In this document: in pieces, positions 13,355 through 26,600 of the stretch
Numbering within the stretch: position 1 is the first letter of the stretch
How the letters are laid out: each line of letters starts with the position of its first letter
Source: Nymphaea colorata
Taxonomy: Eukaryota > Streptophyta > Magnoliopsida > Nymphaeales > Nymphaeaceae
Length of the DNA: 64,000 nucleotides
Reading direction: 5' to 3'
Assembly: GCF_008831285.2 (NCBI RefSeq)
Contig: NC_045140.1
Span: forward strand, 24,198,131-24,262,130
Made by a program: the position numbers and the translations under genes
The notes under the pieces: generated by a model
The model's database searches: none
The model's input: only the letters and a program-made list of their open reading frames with translations
Told to the model about the DNA's origin: nothing

Positions 13355-16300
13355 TGATTGATTGTTAATCTCAAAAAAAGCAGAGAAAAGCCAGCGGACA
13401 AAAAACTGTTCTAGTTTGCTTCGTTTCAGCACATGTAACTAAAGGCGAGAGGCTAATAAGCGAATCTAGATCGATTTAGTTCATTGGTATTTCGCAAGCA
13501 GGACATTGTAAGTACGTTGATCTCGAAGCTTGAACTATAAAACTCATGTTTTTTGAGAACCCCAACCAGATAGTGACCTGCTCTTTTAAATAACAGGGAT
13601 CAGATTCATGGGATATCCAGTCTAACCACTTGTTGGAAGAATCTAAATCAGGTTCTTCCTAAGAGGTTTCCACCTACAAACAAGGATAACGATTGATCAG
13701 ATTCGAGACAGTGCTTTTTCGAGATTGGAAGAGGTGAGCACATGGCCCAGTCATGATCCGTATTTCCTCTTTCTGAATGGAGGAGCATGACAATCAATAA
13801 ACCGCACCTTTACACTTACAGTGGCCTACTAACAATAGATCTCATTTTCTCTATGACAAGAACACGGCCGGACATGGTTTCCTTAGAAACCGGGAGTAGG
13901 AGGGCCATTCATGGAGACACCACGTACACAGACATAGTGGTTGATAATTGGAGGTCTAGAATGTCATGTCCATAGTTTCATAGGCTTATGCATCTGAAGC
14001 CTTTGTCGTGATCTGCGACAAAAAAAAAAAAAAGATACCTGCGGGACCATGCGAACTCAGATTTTAGGGTCCAGCTATTGGACTCTCAAAACTGCGACTC
14101 TAAGAGCTCATCTTGATCGGCCTTTGAAATCCAAGGACTTAATAAGGTAAGAGTTGCCCACTTAAATCTTAGATCAAACACCATGCGAATGTAAAATGGC
14201 TGGGTCGATGCTGAAGTGTGGAAGTTGGGTTTTGAGTCTGGCTTCAATTAAATTAAGGGCGGAGATAGGTGGGGTCTTCGTGGGACATGCTCCACAAAAC
14301 TCAACCTGAAATTTTGAATTTACGGATCTGAGTTCAACTATATGGGACAGCCTCATGAAACCCGAGTCACTGCCCAAAGGCTAATTAAAAATGTGTTAAC
14401 TATGAACGACAAAAACAATTTCTAGTTCCGCTCCTAACCTCAAGCCCATAATCCATTTAGATGTGGGTCTCTCTCTGCAAGGACCCAGCCTCCCAGCTAG
14501 GCTGCACCTTGATGGGCATGGTCGACCAAAGTTAGGGTCCACCAATCCGACTTTTATGATCGTGGCCGACGCGTGGTTTGGCCGTGTCCGGCTAAAGGAC
14601 TGATACAGCTGCATTTGTCATAACTAGGGCTGGAATCAGTTCCAGTAGGGACAAGAATGACACAGAGCTTCTTCTCACATCAAGGGGCGATTATATAGTT
14701 GGGGCTAATGTTGGAGCGGGCCGTTCAGATTTGTGTGGACTTTGGACTGTGCTAGGTTAAGGGCCAGACTGGGTTAGCAGTAATTAGTAAAGCCGGGTCG
14801 GCCACGTCGAGGGAATATTAGATTTGTGATTAACTGAGCGGGAAAAATCTACTGTCCAGCAGAGAGTCGAAGCTGTCACTCAGTCAAATGCAATAAGGAA
14901 CAGCCATATGCTGCTTTTTCATGTCCGGGTCACCTCATCTTGGCTGTGTTAAGCTGTCGACCCAGAGCGGATGCCCATCTTTTCCCTCCCTCCAGCTTGT
15001 TGTAAGTCTTAAAACTCTAACTGGACCTAGGCATTGCATAACTATGCGCATATATATCTATCTTTTTTCAATCAATTATATGGAACCTATAATTCCTTAC
15101 CTATATGCGTTATATTGAAAGATTCATATCAAACTGTCAGATCTGATAAGAAAGATTGGCTATTTATACTTTCAAATTAAGCTTCGAATTCATACAGAGC
15201 GTATTGTACGTGACCTAAATATTGATTGGCGCATATCAAATGCACACGGATAAGCATCAAGCCAATGAGCATGAGCGAAGCCGACAGATCATTTGGTTTA
15301 CCTTCTTGTTTTAGGAAGACCAACGAAAATATTTTTCCACATCCGTCTCCCTCTCTGCGACGACGGATGTTGACATGCAATGCCGGTTTCTGTGAAGTTG
15401 GTAAAGTTGAAGAGTCGTCTACACTAGATGGGCAGGGGCGCAGTGAGCAGGAATCGCAGCCAACAGTGACGCCTTTCTTATTCACGACTTCTTTTGCTTG
15501 TTTGAAAGAAGAAAACAATTCTATCGAGTAACAAGAAAAAAAGTGTGAAGTTTCCTTGCCAATTTCAGGAAACCACGACGCAATCTGAGATACAAATTTC
15601 AACAGTAATAATCTTCAACAGTCAAAACTGCAATCCGTCGTTTCTTTTCTACGTAAGTCCGTGGCGCTATGCATCCGAATGATTATGAAATTAGAACCAA
15701 AACAGAAGCAGAGACAGAAGTTCTGCACTCCGCCATATTTAATTTCCTTCATTGACAAAGACAACTGCGCATCATTTCAATTTCAACACGAAAGCAAGTG
15801 GATTCGATAAAGAAATGCAGGGCCATATCTCCTCTTCGATCACTAGGAGTGATGTGCTCATCCAAATGATGGTGGAGCTAAGACATAAGCATTACCGATT
15901 GATTGGACAGGATATGAATCTCCATTATTCAAACCGGCAGTGGTCATGCTCTGATGGGCTGCCACCTAAGGTGAGTAATGGCTTCTTTGACTGAGGTTCA
16001 GAGTTGAACAGGGGACAGTCTTCACGTTTGACTGCCCTCTTTACCAAACCACTGCTTTCTTCCTGCTCATTTCAAAATTACCCGGTGGGGTTCTTGTGCA
16101 GCCGGATTCTCGTGTGGAGTGGGTGCATAAGACAGGTTGGTGGGTCACCTATCATTCAGAAGAGATGGAAAAAGTTGAAGACATGTGAACGCCATTGATC
16201 AGTGGGATGACTAAGGGCCTCTGCGGCATGAACATTGATGACACCTCTTACCTATCATTGAGACCCAAACTATACTTAAAACCGCCTGGGATGAACCAGT

Positions 16301-16790
16301 TTTATACATAAAATTAAGTCCCAAAGGGCGAAACTTAGTTTTTCGGGTTGGTGAACCAATGAAAGCATGATTATTAGTTTAATTTTCGTGGGTGCTATTT
16401 TTATAGACTGTAACTATAGTAGACATAAGTGTTGGATAGTGGCTCTGATCTTTATCTCTATATCTTGTAACTGCAAGAGATAATTAAATAAGAAAACTGC
16501 CTATTAATTGAGAAAATTAATCTCTTTGGCTGTAACCTTTTGTTGTTGGGCATTGAAAAAACGTAGGAGGCGGTCTATAAAAGGTCAGCTTATCTTTTGC
16601 TTAGGATTAATGGTGAGATTAGCCAACCTTATGCCTCCTAAATGCAAACCCGATAACATGCTTCTGTTTACTTTTTCTTCTTCTTTCTTTTCATATAGGT
16701 GCTGCCCCTTGTTGGACGCTGCCTGAGAACATGCTGTGCAAAGAAGAAGGAGCTGATTGCAGGCCACCATTCCGCTGCCTAGATCTAACA

Positions 16791-16856
16791 ATAAGTTCAT
16801 CCATACCACTAAGCAGCCCTAGAATAAGTTCATCCATACCACTAAGCAGCCCTAGA
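16791..16856. repeat. Exact tandem duplication, 33-bp unit
   Basis: The 33-bp unit beginning ATAAGTTCATCCATACC is present twice with no mismatch (16791-16823 and 16824-16856), so the duplication is recent. Confidence 0.9.
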
Positions 16857-17319
16857 AACCCTAAGAACAAGGGAAAGGAGGTTGTGGGGGTGTGAAAAGG
16901 ACCTACATTAGAATGATGTTTTTTACTCCCAACGTAAACCACATAACTTGACGGCAACACTGGTTTTACTTTATGAGCCCCAAGAAGGTGAAAGGCACGA
17001 CATTTCACTTTCCTCTAATCGCCAAAGCAGAAATAATTGGTGCCTATTTTTGTGAATATAAGGTCGATTTTAAGTAATGGAAGGCCCGAAAATTTTTAGA
17101 AACCACAAAACAGAAGAGGAAATAGTAAAGAGGACACGTAAAGGCTGTTCATCAGGTGAAGACCATACACAGTTTCCACGAATATTGTTTTCATAAAACT
17201 TGGAAGATGTAACCTACTTAGCAAATAAAGATTCAGATCTATAAGAGCATAACATAGCAATTTCCACCTGCCGAATGTAAAGAATAACAATGGGTTGTTA
17301 TAAGATGAGGGACTTCCTT

Positions 17320-17661
17320 TAGGGCCGGGCCGTCCATGAGCGAGTTCAAGTTGAGCCAACTCGAACGACACGACTCACTTAAATAGATTTGAACAGGGAA
17401 CCTCTCACATACCAGTCATGAGCATACCCATTTAAAAATCTATTTTTTTTATAATTTTATGAAATGTATTTTATATATTTTCTTTCTCAAGTTTAACTGA
17501 GTTTAACCCAGCCAAACCTACCTAACTCGAGCTCGACTTGTTTAGATTGTTGAGTTTATTTATTAACTCGAACTCGACTCGTTTATTTATTAACTCAAAC
17601 TCGACTCGTTTCGTTTAATAAACGAATCGAGCTCGAGTTAGTAGACTCATTAACAGCCCTC
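17320..17661. mobile_element. Degraded MITE of the TAGGGCTG/CTCGAG type
   Basis: It begins TAGGGC and ends with CTCATTAACAGCCCT. The interior carries inverted CTCGAACTCGACTCG units like those of the 10564 element. Flanking octamers match at only about 5 of 8 positions, so this is an old copy with approximate borders. Confidence 0.4.
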
Positions 17662-19147
17662 ACTCCCCAACTTCCCGTGTGCCTACCCAAGTACCAACTA
17701 GTTGAATTTTTAAAATAAGTAAAACAGGATCTCAAACGAAAAAGTATATGAAACTAGTATACACTTTAACACTAACAAATACATGTACAGCTAGCCCACG
17801 GGTCATCCATGTCAAGTAAGAAATATATCTTGTGTCAGGTTCCGATAAAAAATACATTTCTCGCAGTTGAATGAATAATTTGAATATATTACCGTTTCCA
17901 GGTTGAATTGGACATGAAAAAGTGGCTAGTTGATTCAAAGAAGCATTTCCCATTGTCCTAGAAGCAGGGGCAACAGTGTCCATCACTTTTCTTTTATATC
18001 AAATTTCTAAATGACATGGCCATGCTTACTTACGTAGCACAATTTAATAATTTTTAAATATTCTATACATTGGTCAAACGTAGCTACAGCTTATCGAAAG
18101 AGTCGAATATAAACGCCTCTCGCAATGGTAATGCAACGGGAAAACAAGTTAATCTAGTTATAAAGTTGGTACTAAATATTAAATTGATCTCCTTGTATAG
18201 TTAAACAAAACAAATGCAAATTACCTTATATTAATTAAAAAAATTCTAATTGTAAGACACTCCTTATTAATCCAGCCTAATTCAAGGCATATTTTATTGA
18301 TACGGAATGCATGGGCGGCCATGAACTTAGTCTCACCAATTTGCACGGCACGACAAAAAGACGCTCCACGTTTGGCAGTTTTGCATATTTTGTTCACAAG
18401 CGAGAAATTTATCCCACTTTCCATCGCCCAGCGAAGCTTCGTCGTCACTTCCGACCTTCCCCCACCCACCTGTCCTTGAAAGCAGAAGCAACCAGGCCAC
18501 GCCCACTAACAACCTTATGACGTTTGATATTTTATATATATCAACAACTAGGAGACATGGCCCTCATCAATTCTCTTCTAGAAATTCGTCTGAACAGCCA
18601 ATAGAGACGAGAATGTGTCCATGCAGAGACATTACTCCAAGACGACTCATTGCTTGAATTTATGCTCGTATTGCCTTGAGTTCCGTGATCAGTCACTTCC
18701 AATCTGTTGGTATGAATTCTCCGAAACAAGCCGTCGTAACGTCGTTTGCTAAGAATTATTAGAGAGATCACATGACTTCCTTTATGAGATCATACCAACT
18801 GTCAGATGATCTTTTACTAAAAATGCAGTAACTATACGGGGTTCGGTGTTCATACCTGAAAAATCAGGTTCTCTTAATACAAAACGATCGTAATTATCAA
18901 AAGGTCGTTGACATCTAGGCTTCACCATGCCTAGGAGGCTGCGAATCGGAGACTGTAACAGTGCTGGCTGCTATGTTTATTCAGCTTTCAGGCACATGAC
19001 ACCACTTATGGATCTAATTTACATTTTTCCGGTTGCCACTCAACCGGAGGCAGAGCGGGTCGGTTCAAGCCTGACGTCGACCGAACGGCAAGGCGGCCCA
19101 GCATCAGGAGCCATGGCTCCCGCCGGGGCTCAACTGCGGAGTCGCCC

Positions 19148-22100
19148 TCAAGGGCTTGATTTTGGCTTCTGAGATTTGGGGTTTTCCTCATCTTCCTCCT
19201 CGTTATCGTCCTTGCGCTTCGATTTTATGGGGTACAGAAAAACCCGTGGTTCTGGGTCGCCGATCTCCTCCAGCATCTGAACGACCACCCTCATGGTGGG
19301 CCTCAGGTTGGGCAGCCGGGCCGTGCACAACACTGCCACCCTCAGCACCTTGACCACGTCCTCCCTCAGCGCCTCCGGTATCCTGGGGTCCACCAACCCC
19401 ATCACGCTCTCCTTCGTGGTGATCCGACTGGAGACCCAATGAACCAGATCTTTACCGTCGCCGAACTCCGGCTCGATCGGCCTTTTTCCGGTCACCAGCT
19501 CCATGAGCACCACCCCGAAGCTGTACACGTCGCTCTTCTCGTTTATCCTGTACGTGTACGCGTATTCTGAAAAGGAAAAGGAAACCATTGTTAAGTGCCA
19601 TGTGCTTAAAGATTGATCGGTGGGTGGGCCCATGTTTAATGGATCTGGATTTGGTACCTGGAGCGATGTAGCCGTGTGTTCCGGCGACGGTGTGGGCGGA
19701 GGAGGGGTCCTTGGCTCCGCCGCCGGACGCCTTGGCCACCTTCGCGAGGCCGAAGTCGGCGATCCGCGCTTGGAAGAACTCGTCGAGGAGGATGTTGCTG
19801 GACTTGACGTCGCGGTGGATGATGGGCCGCTCGCAGCCGTGGTGGAGGTACTCCAGTCCCTTGGCCGCCCCGGCGGCCACGCGGTAACGGGTCGGCCAGT
19901 CGAGGCCGTTTTTGCTCCGGCCGCCGTGCAGTTGCTCCCAGAGGCTGCCGTTGGGCAGGTACTCGTACACCAGCAGGCTGGAGTCGTCGCTCGTGATACT
20001 GCAGAAGAGCTTCACCACGTTCAGGTGGCGGATAGAACTCAGCACCGCCACCTCCGCCTCAAACTCCTTCCACTTCCCGTCGGCTTTGTCTTTCACTAGC
20101 ATTGCCGCCGTGCCCCGGCTGCTCCTCCGGTGATTCTCCTCCGGCTCTAGGTTCGCGATGTGCTTCACGGCCACCGTGCTGCCGTTGTCCAGGTCGACAC
20201 GATACACCTCGCCCGAGCCGCCCTTTCCGATCCGGTTCTCCTCCTTGATGGCGCTGGTGATCTCGTGCTCCGTAAATGTCAGGACTCGGAATGATTTGAG
20301 GTCCCAGGAGTTGTCCCGGCTCGGGCCTTCGTTGGACCTCTGCCGCTTGAGATGGACGAAGAAGCCGAGCGACAAAAGGAGCAGGGCTGTGGCGAGGACG
20401 GAACAGATAATCAAGGCCCTATTGGATGACGCACCAGAGCCTGTGGCACATGGCCGGAATCTCCCGGCATTAAAACTGCAGAGACCAGGGTTACCGGCGA
20501 AGCTTCCGGTGTACGCGTCATTGGCGAGGGTGGGAGGGATCGGACCACTGAGGCGGTTGTTGGAGAGGTCCAGGACACTGAGTTTCAATGACGAGAAGCT
20601 CGCAGGTATCTCACCAGAGAGCTCGTTCATCGAGAGGTTGAGGGCGTTGAGGACCCGGACGTTACCCAAGGAGGATGGTATCTCTCCGGAGAGATTGTTG
20701 CTGGCAAGATTTAGTTCGTTTAGGGCTGCGCATGACCCCAATGAATCCGGTAGGCTGCCGGTGAATGCATTCTGATCCAGCTTCAGCCTGTTGAGCTTTC
20801 GAAGTTGGCCGATTGTGGGCGGAATCTCACCGGAGAGTAGGTTGTTGCTTGCGTCGATCTCCATTAAGGAGGACGCCTGGCAGATTTCCAGTGGAAGGCT
20901 GCCGGAAAACTTGTTGTCGGAAATGAATAGCTGAGCCAAGGTTCCCGCGTTCTTGATGTCTGAAGTCACGAGTCCTTCGAAGGAATTGCTTGTTAGATCG
21001 ATGATGACGACGTTCGGCAGGCCCCAAATTCCGGCGGGAACGACTCCGGAGAGCGAGTTGTTCGTTACTCTAAAGCGTACCATCGATTTACAGTTGGCAT
21101 AGGTTGCCGGAATCAAGCCGGTGAAGTTGTTGTTAAGGAGCAGCAATCTCGTCATTGTTCCCTTTGCACACATATCCGGCGGGATCTCCCCAGTCAGGAA
21201 ATTGTCCGAGACATCGATGAAGTTGAATTCCGCCCAGCTGCCGAGTTTCGAAGGCAGAGTTCCTTCTAGCGAATTCGAGTACAGAGAGAGGTTCACAAGC
21301 CTCTTGAAATCACCGAATTCCGTAGGGATCGTGCCGGAAAGGTTGTTGTCGAACAGCTGCAGAGACACGAGGTTTGTCAGGTTCCTCAGCTCAGAGAGGT
21401 CTCCCTCGAGATGGTTCGTGGAGGCATCAAAGTACTCCAATTTGGAAAGCTTGCCAAATCCCACCGGAATTTTTCCGGTAAAGGAATTGTTATACAACTC
21501 GATCTGCCAGAGGTTCGTGAGCTTGGTTATCTCCACCGGAATCTCCCCTGACAAGAAGTTGTCGGCAAGCTCCAAGTTTACGAGCTCCGTCAGGTCACCG
21601 ATCGCGGGTGGAATCTTCCCATTGAGATTGGTATCCGAGAGATAGATCCACCTGAGCTGCCGGAGTAGGAGGATCTCCTCGGGAAACGGGCACCGGTCGA
21701 AGGGATTATCCCCAAGGCTCAGCCATGCGAGATACGTTTTGTTTCGCAGGGAGCTCACGGGGAACGGCCCGGTGAATACGTTGTCCGAGAGATTAAGGGC
21801 CCTGAGGTTGGCGAGGTTCCATAGTTCTGGCACCTGACCGGTAAGGAAGTTGAAGGAGAGGTCGAGGTATTGGAGGCCGCTGCAGTTGTTGATCCAAGGA
21901 GAGAGGCCTCCCTTCAGAGCGTTCTTCGAGAGGTCGAGCTTCTGGAGCTTGGGGAGCCTACACAGCGAGTCCAAGGGAAAGACACCGGTGAGGTTCCGGC
22001 TGCTTAGGGAGATCGCGGTGACGGAAAGGGATGAGTCGCAAGTGATTCCAGTCCAATTGCAGGGGGAGACGTCGGACTCCTTCCAGGAATGGAAGACGTC

Positions 22101-22238
22101 GGTGGGCGAGGAGGGCTGGAGAGCGGCCTTCAAGTCCAGCAGTGCCCTGGTCTCTTGGGAACTTCCGACGCCGGAAAAGCAAGAAAGAAGGAGGAAAGGT
22201 ATGAAGAAACGATGCCAAAGGAAGACATCGGCCGTCAT
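19148..22238 (-). CDS. RLK7/IKU2: RLK7/HAIKU2-clade LRR receptor kinase (LRR-XI), complete, two exons
   Basis: Plasma-membrane receptor kinase on the minus strand. Exon 1 is 22238-19658 and exon 2 is 19566-19148. The 91-bp intron has donor CAG|GTACCA and acceptor TTTTCAG|AATACG, giving 999 aa. In order: signal peptide (1-26), N-cap cysteines C60/C67, LRRs (about 75-575), C-cap cysteines C587/C597, membrane span (about 607-629), kinase (about 665-960) and an acidic, lysine-rich tail. The kinase has GKGGSG (671-676), K692, HRD 808-810 and DFG 828-830. A Ser/Arg-rich N-lobe insertion (about 697-722) is typical of this clade. Known relatives are RLK7, which perceives PIP-type peptides, and HAIKU2, which controls endosperm and seed size; the sequence does not decide which role applies. 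An in-frame ATG lies 24 codons upstream (22310). I chose 22238 because the signal peptide follows it directly and the length then matches the family (about 980-990 aa). Confidence 0.92.
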
Positions 22239-22311
22239 CTTTTGCGTGTCGAGGGGGAGTCTCGCTTGGGTCTGTGGAGTCCAAGAGGGAAGTAGAAGAG
22301 TCGTCAACATT

Positions 22312-22496
22312 TTAACACCAACCAGACATGGTGGGGTCCTTCCTGTGGCCGCCTTTCTTTCTTTTCTGTGTCCTTTTACAGTGCTCCTTCGTCGGATGGG
22401 AGGGACATGCAGAGAAAGAGGACAGATGCAATCAGCAGTAGCGAGAAATTGGAGAGGGAACGACAGAAAATGGGCTTTAGAACTTGTATGTTTATA
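22312..22496 (-). promoter_or_regulatory. Candidate TATA box and two uORFs upstream of the RLK7/IKU2-like gene
   Basis: On the minus strand a TATAAA lies at 22496-22491. The inferred leader carries two short upstream reading frames. One has 10 codons plus stop (22408-22376). The other has 5 codons plus stop (22329-22312), and its stop ends one base before the first in-frame ATG of the main frame at 22310. Such uORFs could lower translation or favour the downstream start at 22238. The transcription start is inferred. Confidence 0.35.
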
Positions 22497-23684
22497 ATTA
22501 TGATAAATTAATCTCTCTTCTAAAACTAAAATTTATTTGAATTAATATTTTTGGCAAGAAAAATTAAAATTTTTCAAGAAAAATCATTTGAATTAAGACA
22601 TATTTTGTATTATATATATATATATATATAGCAAGTCAACTATAACTTTGTCAAGTCATGAAACCATCTAACCAAGTCTTCATGTAAAACAAATGGATGA
22701 TTCATAATAAAACAAAAAATGTAAATAATTCTAAATGACAAAAATATTCACTGTCTTTTTTTTCTTTTTAATTTTTTTAAACCGTTAATCATTACGGATG
22801 AGATGGTCCTAATTAAATGGTTTGATAAGCATGAAAAATATGTGTATATAATTTTCAAACTGTTCTTTTAGTCTCCTTTGTTTTCTCTTAGAATGATTTG
22901 GTCAGAAATATATATTCAACTCATTTTTTTAGTATAAACGTGTGCTGGTCTTTTAATAATTAAAAATTAATAATTCTTACAATGTCAACAGAATAAAGAT
23001 CAATTTTTCATCAGTAGTTTCATTTAAGGCAGATTTTATGCTAAATTGATATTTAGAAATGTGGTTGCAAGTTTATATTCTCTTTAAGATATTTTCAGTA
23101 ACCGGAATTTAAGTGGTATGCTGTCACTAAAAGGTATGTGTACACTTGAGTCACACACGTCTACTCTAGACAGAAAGTGTATTTTTTAAAGTTATTTCAA
23201 CATAATTTTAAATCTTCCAAATGAAATTTTTTATGAGTTGGTGTAGGCAACCACGGACACTCGCCCAATATATCTGCATCGTAAACATAAACAAAAAATA
23301 AGCTACCTAAATTTATATTAAAAAATTATTTGAACTTATTTATTGTTAACTCAGTAGAGAACGTGTTTCGATTTTAACGTTAATATTATCTTTTACGATC
23401 AAAATTCAGTGTTTGAAGACAAGACCCTCAAAAAAAAAAATTTATGATAAAAGAACAACTCACACAAAAGAAAGTTGACTTAATAGACCTATTTCATTAA
23501 ATTATTTTAAGATCATATCTATACGATTAAACTGCACAAAAAATGTCGATTTTTTTTTTTGTTTTAAACTAGTAACCGGAATGTATACATCCCCTCCTAT
23601 CTCTCTCCCTCTCCCTATATAAACTTTTTCCTATTTTTTGGCATTTATTTTTCTTTTCATATTCATCTCTTATCCTAAAAGGGG

Positions 23685-23688
<4 letters not shown>

Positions 23689-23725
<37 letters not shown>
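23689..23725. repeat. (TA)n microsatellite
   Basis: About 18 uninterrupted TA units in AT-rich intergenic DNA. Confidence 0.9.
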
Positions 23726-23730
<5 letters not shown>

Positions 23731-24655
23731 GCCAGTATAGAATAGAATATGGTTGAAATTTTTGTTGCTAAAAAGACCATTGTTTGACGCCAAATATCTT
23801 CTTAAAATTTCATGTCCTTTTGGCTCGTGAAGATGTGCAGTTTTAAGAAAAATATATCGGGTTCCAATTAGTGTTATTAATATTCCAACCCGCCCTGCAG
23901 ATATGCATGAGGGAAGACACGGGCTTATACTTTTTTATTTTAAATTAATTAAAGCCATTTTAAATTATTGCAATTAGAAAAATAAGATGAAATTGCTGCA
24001 GCAAAATAGTATATAATTTTTGAATTCATATAGATACACATATGTAGACACAAAAATGAGATGGGAGTGAATTTGGATAAAAGTAAAAAGGGAGTTCCAA
24101 AAGAATTACAAGTGTTAGTGGGCGAGTGCGAAACGGGTATAGGGTGTTTTAGGTGGCTGAAATAATAAAGAAGATGAAGGGGAGCTCGTCAGGGTTACAC
24201 TGACGCGCTGCTGCTGGTGCTGCTGCCGTGGTGCGCCTCCCAAGGTCTCCCTTCCTCTTTTATTTTAACCTACGCAGTGTCAGGGACAGGTCGCTCTCTG
24301 AAACGTTAAAAGTTTTTTCTTTCCTTCCTTCAATTTACTTGATCATCTTTCTGCTTACTCAAACCGGCAATCCAACCATCTCCTCGAAGCCTTTCAAAAA
24401 ATAATCGCTTCTTTGAGAAAATATGTGCATGTTATGCGGTAGAGAGAGCGTTTGGACCGAAAGAAAAGGAAGAAATCTTTGTTGAGTATTATTATTATTG
24501 AAACACCAGCGATCGCGGCTGAAAAATGAACGATCCTGAATCCGCCTTTACCTTTATCCTTGAGCGTCTCTTCTTTCTCCTGGATGTTTCGCCTTTTAAT
24601 GAAATCGTTTTCATCTCTCTGATTTGAGAGGGAGACGAAGCAGTGGTGGTGGTGG

Positions 24656-24880
24656 ATGACGCGTCGGCCCCAACAGAGAGAGAGTTGGAAGCATTTGGCC
24701 GCCAAGATTGACTCCTCTCGCAGAAAAAAGGAGATCACGGACGAAATTACTCGGATGCAGAAGAGAAGAGAAGAAGAGGAGAGAAAGAGCAGAACAAAAG
24801 GGCAGTCGGTCCCGCCTTTAGTTTTGTTTTCATCTTCGAAGAGCGATGAATTGACCAACTCGCCCTCCGTCGTTCATTGA
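24656..24880 (+). CDS. Hypothetical 74-aa charged protein
   Basis: An ATG-started frame of 74 codons encodes a very charged peptide with a helix- and coiled-coil-like middle (KKEITDEITRMQKRREEEER) and a Ser-rich end. The minus strand is also open over 154 codons but reads as low-complexity hydrophobic sequence, so the + frame is the better coding candidate. It lies in a GC-richer patch between the RLK7/IKU2-like gene and an inverted-repeat element. No family, promoter or splice partner was recognised; it may be non-coding. Confidence 0.2.
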   Translation: MTRRPQQRESWKHLAAKIDSSRRKKEITDEITRMQKRREEEERKSRTKGQSVPPLVLFSSSKSDELTNSPSVVH

Positions 24881-24895
24881 GAATCCTCAATCACT

Positions 24896-25254
24896 CCTGT
24901 GTTTGGTTGGCTAATTAGAAAGGAGGAAAAGGAAAGAAAAGAGAGAAAGTCTGTTTGGATGGGAGGGGAGGAAAAGGAAAGAAAAGGAAAGGATTGTATA
25001 GTGTAAATTCAATCCCTTCCAAATCGGACGGATTGGGAGGAAAAGGAAAGAGAGTAAGTAAAAAAGTGTTGACTGCCCACAATACCCCTCTACGTTTTTC
25101 CTTCCAACCTTTTGACTATTGAGGGTATTATTATAAATTGTATCGTTTTCTTTTCATTTCATTCACTTTTATCCAAACAAGCTTTTTTAATCACCTCTTT
25201 TCATTCCATTTCATTCCCTTCCCTTTCCCTCCCTTTCCCTCCAACCAAACAGGG
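24896..25254. mobile_element. Inverted-repeat element with CCCTGTTTGGTTGG ends
   Basis: CCTGTGTTTGGTTGG (24896-24910) and CCAACCAAACAGGG (25241-25254) form terminal inverted repeats differing by a 2-base insertion. Purine-rich GGAGGGGAGGAAAAGG units on the left mirror pyrimidine-rich CCCTTCCCTTTCCC units on the right, so the whole unit can fold back. No clear target duplication was seen, and the superfamily is not assigned. Confidence 0.5.
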
Positions 25255-25533
25255 CTTAAGGGCGGAGGTTGTTCGGGTAATAACGGTGAAAGGAGAAGGG
25301 GGTAAGGGGAATAAGGAAGATGGCCTTTCTGAAAGGGGGACCCAGGTGTCGAGGTAGGGAAGGTGGTCGAGTCAACGGTCGATCTCCGTGGGGGCAAGGC
25401 GATGATGACTGACAAAGATAAGTTTGATCTTCTCCTCCGTCATCCTATGAATTCATTGAGGGCGGCAAAGTGGGTCACTAATGAGTGTGTATTTTTGACT
25501 TCTCACGCCAGCTCCGGCCCCATCTCCTCTTTT

Positions 25534-25564
<31 letters not shown>

Positions 25565-26554
25565 AAAAATGATGATAAACTAACACATGATATAGCTTCT
25601 AGAATTTCGAATTCTCATACTCCTTTCCACGTACTCCCTAGATCAGGAATACATAGTTGCAATTAGCGACGAGTATTTTCAGGGAAGTTATTTGAATTAG
25701 AGTAGCAGGTTTTTTTTCTTTTTTCTGATTAAGGTTGCCTACATCAGTTTTTTAAATGTTTTTTAGTCTATATGTCATTGTCCTAACTAAACAATTTTTT
25801 CATTCATATATTGTTGGTGTCTCTTAAAAATCTAAAATTCTTTAAATGAGTGCCCTTAGTGGTCCACAGACGTATGGTAGGACCTCAGTTCAACTCAATG
25901 AAATTTTTTGAAGGACTGGTGTAGGCAGCTCACACGTAGCTCCACTACTGTACTGTTTTTAGGGAATGTAATTGACCACTTTGTTATAATCTTGTGATGT
26001 TGGCAAGTAGTTTCGAGCTTTTGGATTTGAATAAAAAGTTTCAGTTTACTTAGTGATCACCACGAGACGCAGACGACAGAGGCTGTTTACCTTTACGTTT
26101 TAGGGAAAGTAGCCAGATTCCTAAGCAGGGGGATGGATGTATAGGAAAGGCACGGGGAGAAAATGCCTTGTTTTGTTTTCTTGGAGACACGCCACTTTAT
26201 GTTGGCAATGTGGACAGCGGACACACGCATGTGTGTATATGTAATGTAATTTATACAAAGGGAATCACTCATCTCCGTATTTTCTTCAAAACTCAAGTGG
26301 CCGCTAGTTTTCTAGCCGCCAAGAACGGTATAGTCAATCATGTGTTTGTAGAAAAGAAAAATTGTTGCTTATTTCCTTTTCTTTTTTTTTATTCAAGCAA
26401 GCTTTGTAATCACATCTTTCCCTGTCTCTCATTATTTGTACCTTTCATTTCTTTTCTTCATTTTCTTCCATCGGAACAAGGTGTTACTCTTACTCCCATT
26501 AGACCTAAACACCAGCCAAAGCCAGCTCGACTAATAAAAACTTCAGCTTGAGTT

Positions 26555-26600
26555 TGGCCTGAACTCGAGTCGAACTCTGGCCTGAACTCGAGTCGAACTC
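26555..26600. repeat. Exact tandem duplication, 23-bp unit
   Basis: The unit TGGCCTGAACTCGAGTCGAA plus CTC occurs twice with no mismatch. It lies in CTCGAG-rich sequence resembling the interiors of the MITEs described here. Confidence 0.85.

Larger units (their letters stand above)
7918..19147. other. Intergenic between CEPR1-like and RLK7/IKU2-like genes
   Basis: The CEPR1-like 3' UTR probably fills the first 200 bp or so. The rest holds the MITEs at 8.9, 10.6 and 17.3 kb and the duplications at 13.1 and 16.8 kb. Unassigned open frames occur at 15177-15602 (-, 141 codons), 15226-15531 (+, antiparallel to it) and 15752-15994 (+, 80 codons, containing a good donor-like AAG|GTGAGT). None has a recognisable product. 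Confidence 0.5.

Noticed and set aside
19620-20099. Long + strand frames opposite the RLK7/IKU2-like gene (159, 205, 215 codons and others)
   Set aside because: They are antisense shadows of the GC-rich LRR and kinase coding sequence and have no family features of their own.
22238-22310. Alternative start of the RLK7/IKU2-like protein at 22310
   Set aside because: It would add 24 residues ahead of a clear signal peptide; the inner Met fits family length better. It stays possible.
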